A stretch of 64,000 nt of DNA from Setophaga petechia. Taxonomy: Eukaryota; Chordata; Aves; Passeriformes; Parulidae. The DNA lies in contig JANCRA010000003.1 of assembly GCA_024362935.1 (NCBI GenBank), positions 10,796,517-10,860,516 of the forward strand, written 5' to 3'. The notes under the pieces were generated by a model. It was not told the DNA's origin, did not search any database, and saw only the letters and a list, made by a program, of their open reading frames with translations. A program made the translations under genes and the position numbers. Shown piece by piece: positions 29,238-41,200 of the stretch (its first letter is position 1; every line of letters begins with the position of its first letter).

Positions 29238-32200
29238 CTGCAATTCAAACAAAACAAAAAGACCGACTGTGTGTTAAATAAAACAACAAAAACAGATCAC
29301 AAGAAAAAAACTTTAGCCTTTAAAAGTATAGCTCAAATCAAATCATTTATTGAGCTTTAAGTGGTGATGGGAATATGCCACGGACAGAGGAGAATCTTCA
29401 ACTATTTCTGGCCACTGACCTTCTCCTAAAAAACATTTTGTTCGGCTCAACTTCTCCAAGAGTATCATCACATGGAGTTGAGTCATTTTTTTAGCTCATC
29501 TTCACCAAAAGAATTAGATCCTCTACAAAATCTCCACCCCTCCTTCCTCCCCATGTGCCAACTTTTAGTTTTATAATGCTTTCCTGTACTAAGCTATTTT
29601 TTGGACCTTGTGCTAAGCTCATCCAGCTCTGGGATCACAATTTAACCCCAGACAGTAGCTACCTATCATGCAGAGTTCATTCACTCACTCCCCCTCCCTT
29701 CCCAGTGGGAAGCGGAAGAGAATTGGAAAAAGGAAAAAAATCCCATGAGTTGAAATAGGAACAGTTTAATAATTACAATAAAGTAAAATATAATAATAGA
29801 AAAAGTAAAGAGATTAATTATCACACATGCAAAAAAACCCCAACCCACAAGTGATGCACAATACAAGAGCTCATCACTCACTGACTGATGCCCAGCCTGA
29901 CCCCCAGCAGTAACTGGCCCCTTCAGTCAACTCCCCCATTTTATATACTGGGTATAACATTCCATGGTATGGAATATCCCTCTGGCCAGTCTGGATCAGC
30001 TGGCCTGGCTGTGCTGCCTCCTGGCTTCTTGTGAAGCTCCTCACTGGCAGAGCACAGGAAACTGCAAAGTCCTTGACTTAGCATAAGCACTGCTCAGCAA
30101 CAACCAAAACATCTGAGTTATCCACATTAATCTCATACTGAATCCAAAACAGAGCACTTCACCAGCTACTACAAAGAAAACTAACTCTATTCCAGCTGAA
30201 ACTAGGACACTTAGCAATAAAATTTGGTCTGGTATTCTCACAGTTTAGTGAAATGTGGCATCTTAGAGCATTCTGAATGGAGTTCATACAAGGGGAAGTA
30301 GAAGAAAAAGAGGTGAAAAAGAAAGGAAGATTTCTGTTTGGCCATGTCAGCTGTTAAATCAGCTCAACTACCAGTGCAACTGTGCCTACAGATTGAAGCC
30401 ATCACTTGACAATATTTTATTAACAAAGGTAAGGAATAACCCCATCTAAATAAGATTCCTAGTAAACCTGGCAGGCAGGTTGTTCAAAGAAACCATACCT
30501 AAAAGCAATAATAAAAATCTCCCTGCACTTTGATTCCCTACTGCCAGAGAAAAGGAAGAAAAAAAACATCACTGCTCGTTTCTGTGAATCACATTCAACT
30601 GTAGTCACTTTGACAAAAAAATATTACACACAACAAAAATTTCTACCTTTTTGCACATACAGTAACAACGAAATATGTTTTATCTCCTAGTCATGTAATT
30701 ATTTTTTTTTCTTCTTAATCCTAAATTCCTCCTTGAAGATAGCATGCCTAACTACTTCAGTTCTTGCTTGCAAAACTATCTGTAATTCCACAATCCATGT
30801 CGAGTGTACAGGTAAAGAAAAGCAAAACTGAATTTCATGGAAGACCTGAAGAAAGAAGCTGCTTGCTTAAGACAAGAGCCTTTGAGCAGTCACTGATCAT
30901 TGAAGCTCAATGAGTAAATTTGGGTGAATCAAGGAGGCAGAGAACAATGCAAAGCAAAGCTTTACAAAAGAAACCCAGCCGTACTGTGTGTAGTTCTGGG
31001 CTCTGTCCTTTAAGAGGTCTGAGAAAAATGGGGAGAAAAACTGGTTTCCCATTCTCTAACAAAAACAAGAAGAAAACATTGAATTTAACTAGTTTATCTG
31101 AAGAAAGTAAAAAAAAGAAAAATGGGAGATATATGATGTGCAAAAGATTGCTGCATGAGTGTGATTTTCATGCCCACAGTGGCTAGAACAACTACTAAGC
31201 TTAAGAGAAATTCATATTAGGTAATAAAAATATTAAAATACTTCCCCTTATTAAATCCTTTGTAATAGTAAGGACAGTTAAGTATTACAAGCGGTGTTGA
31301 CCAGGGAAGTTTTAGAATAATCATACAGCATTAGCATCTATCAAGATTAATACCAACATAAATTGATTAGACTGGTGTATAGAGCAGATCTCTTCTTCAT
31401 GTTTCTTCTCATCTACCAATTCTACATGTGTTTTAGAACCACACAAGGCTTACAACTAAGAAATAAAACTGTGCTCAAGTCAAAAAATTAAAATTTTTAT
31501 AAAATTACAGAAGTTCCTTTGGCAAAAACAAAGCCACTACTTTCCTGTTTAAATTGCCTTCTTTGATGAAAAGGACAGAGTAAGATTTGGAAACATGAAA
31601 ACACAGCAAATGAGCAGGTAGGATTTAGGTGGCTTCTAAGTTACATCATAGGTTAGAATATCTGAAAACAGAGCAAACATCAAATGGGAACTTAGGCCAG
31701 GATGCAGCATTTAATGAGTTAAACACCAACATTCTCCAATCACTTTGTGCAGTTTGACTATGGAACCAATGAAGAGCTACTTTTCTTTTAAAGAAGATAA
31801 AAGACAAAATCTTCTTTTAAAAAGACTGTAAGAAGATGAAGTCTTCTTTTAAGAAAACTCTTCCTTCCTTTAAGAAGAGTCCTCTGACAAGCTCTTTCCC
31901 AGCTCAGCCAGGGAACCCCTGAATAACTGAAAACACCTGGTGAATAACACTTCTCAGACCAGCATTCTTCAGTGCTCTGAAGCTGCTGAAGAAATTGCAA
32001 GGGCAAAAAACAGTAGTTGTGGTTAGCTGGCTTTTTCTGTTTTCACAGAAGCTCTTTTTCTACAAGAATTCAGAAATACAACTCAGAAAAAAAAAGAAGC
32101 CAGAAGAATGCAAACATGGACTTGAATTCCAGTAAATACATGACTGTGGGGTGGGGATGAGAGAGAAAAGTCAGTGAAATTGCAGGATGGAGCTCAGCTT

Positions 32201-35200
32201 TAGCTACTCTGTTCTGCCAAGTACTCCCTTTCCCACAACAAATAAAGCAAATACTTTTCATATTCTCATAAGGAAAAACATCAGAACACAAGAATCTATT
32301 ATTTATGACTTTATGCCTCTGTATTTCTTACAGATAAGATCAAATATATGAGTGTTCTTTTAAAAATTTTCATATAAAATTGTTCCAGATGAAACTGAAA
32401 CTGGTTTACTTCTATTTGCAAAAATTGCTTCACTGAAGATATTTCAAAACACAATTGTATATAAACAGAAATCATTGTCCCATGCAGCATGTGTCTGAAA
32501 TTAACCTGCCTGTTTGCCACACAGCAATTTGCAGGAGGAAGGCAGTTTAATTCAAAACATTACTTGCAATCTTGCAAAAGGTTAGTTCCCTGTAAAAATC
32601 TGAGTCACTGCAGTATGATTTTTCTTTCCTGTAGAAAAATTTCACTTGCAAATTTTATATCTGAGTTTGAATTGCAATACTTGTTCAACACACTGCAATT
32701 CATCTTCAGGTCACAGAAAAACAACCAAAACAGCAGACAAAACTTTTTTTCTTAAATCACTTAGTTCTATATGTAAAGTCATTATACAAAACCTTACACA
32801 TGGAAAATTTTCGTTACAAAATGTTTTGTTTTAATACTTTTTATTAGCAGCAAACACAAGAAAGTCCCATTAAATGTAAAAAGGGAACATAAATTACTTA
32901 CATTTTATATGTGTTTAAGTGCTAGAAATTATCTGAAAATATTGTACAGAAACAAGTTTAAAATATAAAGGCAGTTTTTAATAAAGAACTGTGTTCCAAG
33001 CACACAGAAGTACACAATAATACTCCAATATTTTACATGTTGGACACTAATTTTTTCTCTTTATTATGATTAGTGACACATGTTCAAAGCAATTCTCACT
33101 GAATTTGTCACTTGCAAATTGCAGAAACAAAACCTACTATTCATGAAGAACCACAAAGATAAATTAAATGTAAACCAAATCTATTTTAACCTCCCTATCC
33201 ACAATATTTAAAATTCTTTAACATTCAAAGCACCTCCTACCACACCTCTTCTAAGTTAAATAGCTTTTGAAGATCCTCCAACAATTCTTTCTTCCTCCCC
33301 ATACAAGTCTGAGGGCTCCCCAGTCCCAGCAGACTTCAATCCTGGCAGACTTCCTATGGCCACTGAGCACCTTAGGGTTCTCAAAATGCCACACAGCTGA
33401 TCAGGATCTTTTGGACTGGACAAGACAAACTGCACAGTCAGATGTGGTTAATGCTGATGAGCTGAACAGCAAAGGCTGCGAAGCTCTTGGTATTGCTTTC
33501 TGTTGAAACATTTATGAGATATTGTTTGAACACCTGAAGAGCAACCACCATTCCACCATATTTATGCCCCTTAGAAACAAATAATACAGAATTTCAACAA
33601 CTTTTAAAGCATTGCTGTATGACTCAACCTCAAACTGTACAACTAAGAGGCATCAAAAAAATATCCGTTTTACTGAACTTCAGGATTTTTTTTTTTTAAG
33701 TTACAGGAAAAACCATTTAATGGAGAAACAAGTCCATGGTAACACAAAACTCAGATTTGGAAACACAGTTTTAAGTATTTCTATATTTTAAGTATTTCTA
33801 TAACAATCAGCCCTTTTCAAACTATAAAAGCATCAGAATCAGAAACTATTATGAAACAGTTGCCCTTTCCTTCAACACACGTTTATGAATCATGTAATAG
33901 TTGGTAAAGTTTTTAATTCCAAATTTGGAGAGAACCAAATGAGTAAGTACATGTATCACATTTCACCTGAAAGCATTTTATATACTCCCGCTACTTGGTA
34001 TTCATTAAATTGAGTAGTGTAAAAAAGGTGAAATTAGAGACATTTCATCTGTAACTTTATTGAACTAGCAAGGTTTTTCTCATTTAAGCTTATGATGAAA
34101 ATCTATACAGCCTCCCAAATACTTTTACTTAGTTTCAAAAAACTCATTGTTTACAAAAAACTGATGTTACCACCTGGATTGTAATTCTTTAAGTTCTTTT
34201 CCATCTCCTTCTATAAGAACTTCAATCTACAATTCCAGGAAAACTAGGATAATATAAGAAAAGAAAGTATGTTCTGCACATGTGTATCAAATCACAACCA
34301 GAAAATAGACAACTGTATTAAGTATTTTGTTAAAAAGTCTTAAATTATATCTAAAATGCTAAAACTGTGCCAGCATCATTATATTGCTTTGAAAGAAAGT
34401 ATAATCCAATTAATACTTTTTCAGCCACTGACAGACTAGAGAGTTTATAATAAATTTAAATCAATAAGTAAATACACATTCAAAAAATAGAAATAATCAC
34501 TGGCCTTAATGATTAAAATTCTATAATATGAACAGCTGAAAATGACCAAAGCAGAGTCACCTCCTGGAATAACATTAGCTTCATTCCTTGTACTTTGTTC
34601 CATACAGTTTGAATAAGTATACCAGAGTAAATCCAGAACTCACCAATATTATCAGTGTCTTTGAAAGCTTACCATTTCCCATCCTGCAATACTCCATCAA
34701 ACCATTTTTAAACAAGGACATTTGTTTTGGGGTAGACTTCAGTCCTACTGCTTTATTTTTAGACTATCTGACCACAGACAACATCTGGTATTTTACTTAA
34801 AATTATACCTCAAAAATTCTTTAGGAAAAATATCTTTGCTATTCAGTTCACATTTACATAAAGGCACTACAAGGTTGGATCCATAAAGCAGTTTAACTGG
34901 ACACTCACCACCAGCTTTCCCTATACAGATCTACTGAAGATTTCTCACATTGGATTTTCAATAACCCTACTTTATCTGTCCATGATTTTTTCCATAATGC
35001 ACTGAAACTATGCCAAATTATGTTGAAATAATAGCTTCAGCATTTTCTATCCTTATAGATAATCCTTTCCTCGACTTTAAACACACTTGCTTTTGGAAGC
35101 TGCTGCTGTTAGCCCTTGGCTTTAACACTGTGTGCAGAGGAATCCTGAGGAGTCAGCATGTTCTAACAGTGAACTGGACAAGACAGGAGGACAAAAATGA

Positions 35201-38200
35201 GAATGAGCAGAGAATGAACGATGGCAAAATGAAAATAAATTGGTTCAGCTACCAATTTTTATCACCAGCAATTCCACCAGCTTTGGCCACTACTTAACTG
35301 GAGCATAACCCTTTCTTACATAGAAAGTTGAAATATTTTAACTTTACTTAACAAAGTTAATCTAAAAAGAAATTGCAAAAGGTCAAAAGCACCTGAACTG
35401 GTAAAGGTTCTATTAGGTATTTTATGTGGCTGGGTTTTGGTAAGCTGAGGTCAGCTTCAGGGCTAGCCTCTGTGGGGAGAGGCCAGATGCTCTCCTGTGC
35501 CTCACACAGCCCTTTCCAGCTGGCTCCAGTACAAACCCACTGGAGCAGGGGGAAAATGTAAGGATGAAGGAGCAACAGAGACCACAGCACACTTCCCCTT
35601 CAGGACCCCTGCACTAAACAAGAAGAGTGGTGGAGTTTAGGTTGAAATAGGTTTAGCTTGGGGGAAGAGGAAGGAAAGGTGTTGTTTTAGTGTTTGTCAC
35701 TATCCAAATTTATTTTAAATTTGCAATATATTACATTTATTTTTCCCAAGTTGAGTCTGGTTTGCCCAAAACAGTAAACAGTAAAAGATTTCTTCATCTT
35801 TGTTTTAATTAATGGGTTTTCTCATCCTATTTTCTCCTTCTGCCCCACTGGGGAGGGGAGTAAGTGCTGTGTGAGGGTCTGGATTTTAGCCAAGGTATCC
35901 TGCCACACCAGTACATATGACTGTCAGAACAATCTTTTGACTTACTCGAAATAGCAGCTTTCTTTTTCTTTGGACTTCCTGTATCTTCCATTTTTGCCTC
36001 AGTGGTCTCACTGGCTGCAGCTGCTGCCACTGCCTTTCTTCTTTTCTGAAAAAAAAAAAAAAAAAAAAAACAAAAAAACAAAAATTAGCAGTTGAACTCA
36101 AGAGCAAGAAAGACCATGTAAAGCAACAATACTCTCAACAAGGTATTCCCAACAAGGTATTCCCTTATTTTATATTATATATTATAAAATGTCTTCAGTC
36201 ATAGAAAAGATGTATTCATGTATTAACACAAGAATACTGGTACTAATCCATACACAATTTGAAACAACAGTTCCCCAGTCTGCAGATCATTTTAGCAGTT
36301 GAAATTTTGATTTAGGAAAACATAAGGTGGTGTGATCATAACCTGGGGTTTTTTTATCTTACACTGAATAAATGTTACAAAAGGAACAATCTGAAAAACT
36401 TAAAAGAACACTTAACATTTTATCCCAAGTTCATATTAATTGGGTTTTCTAAAGAAATTACACCACATTAAGTGAAGTTTGTTTGGATCCTTGATTCATA
36501 AGGCTTTCTTTGCACAGCTCAAAAGCAGCTAATACTCACTGACAGTACTTTTTTTTTAAAATACCAACCATGGGTTCTGTTCCAAAGAGAGGTATTTGGA
36601 AAATCTGAACTCTATTCAAGAGTCATTTATTATCTTAAAATCCCTAAATGGATAGAACTCTTATTATCTGTGTATGACAATTAATATTACTATTGCAAAG
36701 TATTGCTGAACTACTTATGGAAAATCATTGCTTTAAAGCCATGATTTTTACAAAAGATGAAGTGACCTGCATCGGGCATACATGAAAAGCACTGAACACT
36801 GAAGGAGTTTTACTTTTCCCTCTTCTTAATTTATTTATTTTTTAATTGTGTGAGACTAGAGCTTTACTAATACAGCTTTAAAAGTGGCTACAACTTCACA
36901 CAGCTCACAGGAGAAGGGAAGAGTGCATTACATCTTTCCTTTCCAAAGTGTTGCTTCATGATTACCATCTAAACCCTGCTGGGCTGAACAGATTGGTTCG
37001 ATAATTACATACAATAACTGCAGTGGGCAGGTAACCCTCAGCTGGCACAGGGCAGCTCCCCTGTGAGAAGTTCCATATGCAAACTGCACTGATGGAGTGC
37101 ATTAGGTACATCTTTCCTGCCGGTGCACAGGCCTGATTACCGCCAGCCAGGACTCCAAGGTTAGCATGTCAGCAGATTTGTGATGCATTAGGCAGGAATA
37201 AACACAGACACTTTTGTTCATTCTGACCAAAATTAAGGAGGACTATTTCAGCACTGTACTGCTTTTATATGAGAGATAATGCATTCCTCCCAATTGTACT
37301 AGGAAACATTTTAAATGCTCATCAGAAAAACAGATATTCAATACATATTACAGAAAAGCAAAATACATTTATCTTGTTTCCAAGCTTATTTAATAAAAAG
37401 GGGTTTCTTAATCTTGATGCAGGTGAATTACATAGCAGTAGAAATCAGGCAGCATTCATCTGACAAAAGCAACACCTGCACATCTGAACCTGAACATTAG
37501 AAGGAACCACACATCACTAAGATCTGTATTTTTCCAGGCTACTTTGCTCCCAATATTTCCCAGACACTCTTCAGCGCTGAACAAGAGTGAAATGTGGTCC
37601 TTGCTCTAAATAATTTAGTCAAGAGCTTGAAATACTTCCTTCAATACGTGGTCTGCTAGCTTCTTGTTCGTCTAGAACTACTAGAGAATACCACACTCAA
37701 AAACTAGCATGCTTACTATAAAGATAAAAAAAAAAAGAAAAAAAAAGGGAAAAACCTCAAGCAGATCTGTGAACCATGTTTCATTTACTCATACATCTGG
37801 GGAAACTTGAGACATGATATAGAAATGGTAGCTTTTAATACAGCAGACATCTGTGACTTTTACCCAGATACCAATACTGGAGAATGACAGATTCCAGAAC
37901 AACCATGTTTATATGTAACATGTAAATGTCCACCACGGCTCAATTAGCTGATAGCACAGGAGAATTCTACAGTCTAAGAAGGTATTTACACAGATGCTAG
38001 AAATATTATCTCCTAACTATCAAACACCATAACTTCGGAATGTCAAATAACACTGTTTTAAGAAAATATTATGGTAGATTGCACCAAAAGAAATGAAGAA
38101 TATGTGTGTTAAGACTTTCTGTGATTAAAAGATAGTAGAATCAAAATGTCATAAATATTTTGTGTTAAAGGTCACAATCCTCTCAAGGGTGGATGCCAGA

Positions 38201-41200
38201 CTGCCTTTTTCTTTTTCAAATTAGGCCTTAAGTATGTCAAACAAAATTCAGCATGTGATAGAAGATTCTGGCTTTCAGAGGCAAAATGCTACTGATCAAT
38301 GGCAAATTATATTTATGGAGAATAGTTTTTAATGAAATTTGGAATTTGGAGCTTATTTTTAAAACACTAAGTCATCTTCTTGACCCTAGCCTATACTGCA
38401 GCTGTCTCAAGGCCTACAAAACTCAACATAGAAGGCAGTGTCATCTGTCCTGGTGTTTGGTCAAAAGCAAGAATGTTATGATGTCCATGAATCTTATTCT
38501 GTCCAGACACTCTAGCAGTAGCTGGCATGAAGTAGCATCAATTGCACTGAAATATGAAGCTGACAGCTGAAAACACTTACTCAAGTGGGCCAGGAGCACT
38601 GCTCTTTTATCTAAGTGCTTCCTATTTGTGACAACTGAGTAAGCTGACCATGCACATAGTTCTCAAAGTATATAAAAACAAGAGAAAACCAATGAAAAGG
38701 CTTACTTCTTTTTGCTTGGAGGTAAGAATGTATGGAAAAGGATTAGCCCACCCTTTGCGAATGGTCTTGACTGATACAGGCTAAAAAACCAAGATTTTTG
38801 AAATTTTTATTCTATTGCAAATGTGCACCAGACATCTCTGCTGGACAAGGACATTAAAGGTCACAGATGTTGGCTCTGCAGCAGGCCAACTTACTCAGCA
38901 AAGAAACCAGCCAACCATTAAAGACAGATTATTTTTTCCCAAAAATACAGGTCACAAGCCATATCAAACCACAAGGGGAATAGAACTTATGCTATCAAAC
39001 TCTCCTTTTGGAGGGACTTTTACACTCAATTCAGCAGGAAATATTAGTATAGAGATCACAGCTGTATGATTTTAGCCAAAATATTTACTGGGCAAAAAGA
39101 TCTAAGAAATGCTGAACATGTATCTTCAGAAGACTTTAGAATCCTTCAGGTTTTTTATTTCCTGCTTTTCTTCCATCTTTAACACACTGCTGATCATGCC
39201 AGTAAGCAATGCAACATACTTGTACTATTATCCTGTATTATAATTCTCAGTTCCCTGGTTCATGCTAAAGGAACCAGCAAACTGCCTACCTGCTATTAAC
39301 AAATGTAAATAAAGAAGTAATAAATGCAGTTTGAAGTAGAAGATGATAATTACTGTCCCATTATGTGACCACTTTTTTATGGGTATAAGGTGTTTAAACA
39401 TACACTCTCCCTAAAGCTTAAAAAGTCCTTAGTGCTGTATTCAAATTGGAATTCAAGTCTAGAATTTAAGGCTTCTTAAATACAAGAAAGAAAACACCCC
39501 TAGCCTACCAATACAGTTAAGACTCAAAAATAACATATTAGATTAGTGAAATCAGTATGTGAATTCTAGAATCAAATACTTGGCATAAAGACGTATACTT
39601 AAAACTAAGCTTTGTACTAGTCAAGGAAAAGACATTAATACAAAACAAAAACTAGATTAATCTTACATATACTTTGATCCATCTGGAGTTTTACCAATTT
39701 AAACAAATAAGTAAATTAACCAAATTAATGTTCAAACATCACTATATCTAAGTATACAAATTCTGTTATCCAAGGTACTATCTACTATAAAAGTACCTCT
39801 ATGAACATCATTGTGTATTAAGTTTTATTAACAATTACTTAAGTTTAATTAGGAAAATAATGTGTGCAACTAGGACTTAAACATTTCACTATTTAATTAC
39901 TTGCTACTGGATTAAGTTATGACACCTACTTCCAACATCACTGACTCTTACTCAACCAAATGCAATAAAAGATGACATGAATTTTGAGAGTAAAACCTTT
40001 TGTGCAGGATTTCTTTCAAAGTCTCCATTCTCTGCCAAGCCAAAGTCAAGCAAACCATCATCTTTTTGTCCAATGGCCTTGAGACCTTGCAGAAGTATTT
40101 CTCGGAAATGCTCATAAACAGGTTTCTCTTCATAGCTGAGTACCTTCACCTTTTCCATGTATTTGGCTATTTCATCTAAAGAAATGGCACCTCCAATTAA
40201 TTTCTATTTGAAAACATTTTAATCATTCACTTTTACTACAAAAGAGACCGAAATTATGCATGCACTACTTATGCTATTCTTGAAATGGTTATTTATAAAC
40301 TCATAATAATTATGTCTTTACTACACATTTTAGAAAAAAATTATACCAAGGTTCATTACCCAGTGATGACAGCATCACTGTTTTTTACATGTTTATTGCA
40401 ATGAAGAAAACAGTCAGTCGTAAAAAAATCTAATAGGCCAATTTTCACCAATGAATGCTTATTTACACAGTATTTCTTATGTCTATATTTAAAAATGTGG
40501 AAAAGGAAATTCAATGTTATCTCAGAACTTCTTCAGTTCAAGAAAGAAACATATACGAAATAATACATGAAACATTAGACCACTGAAAAAACAAACAAGT
40601 CACACTTAAATGAGAAAGCTCTTCTGATCACCAGGAATAGCTAAAAATAACTAAATAGTAAGATCCCAGGAAAGTGTATTTCTAATAGAGTCAATTTAAA
40701 AATAATAAATAATGTACCCAGCAAATCACCTGTGCCAAATAGGAACAATATATACTTCAAGGCTGCACTGCTTCTTAAATTTCCATATCTAAAATTCAGT
40801 TGTGAAAAACCAATTTGCACATCTCATGTTTGAAATTAATACTTTGTTTAACCAGAAACAACACAGTGTCTGTAGTGTACAAAACTGCAGCCAAAATGAA
40901 GTCTAGACTTCTCTTAAGCAACAATCTAATTCATGCCACTTTGTTGTTCCTGATTGAAAGGAATAATTAAAATAGGTAAAAAGTTCAGTAAGTAAGTATT
41001 TTAAAATAGCTCCTCTTACCTGGTTTATTTTTCCCAGGAAAGCATTTGTCCATCAAAATGGAAATATTATCTCTACATCTGAAAAACAAAATTAGTCAAA
41101 ACTACTGCTTCTTTTGAATTTTCAAGCTTGTCCTGTTCTGATAATCTATTTAAGTACCCAGTTTGGGCCACTTTCAGACACAAGAAACACTACTGCATAA

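Noticed and set aside
35425..35910. Possible retroviral gene content linked to the two LTRs
   Set aside because: No gag, pol or env-like sequence lies between or beside them. The LTRs are in opposite orientation and differ from each other, so they are two independent solo LTRs and not one provirus.
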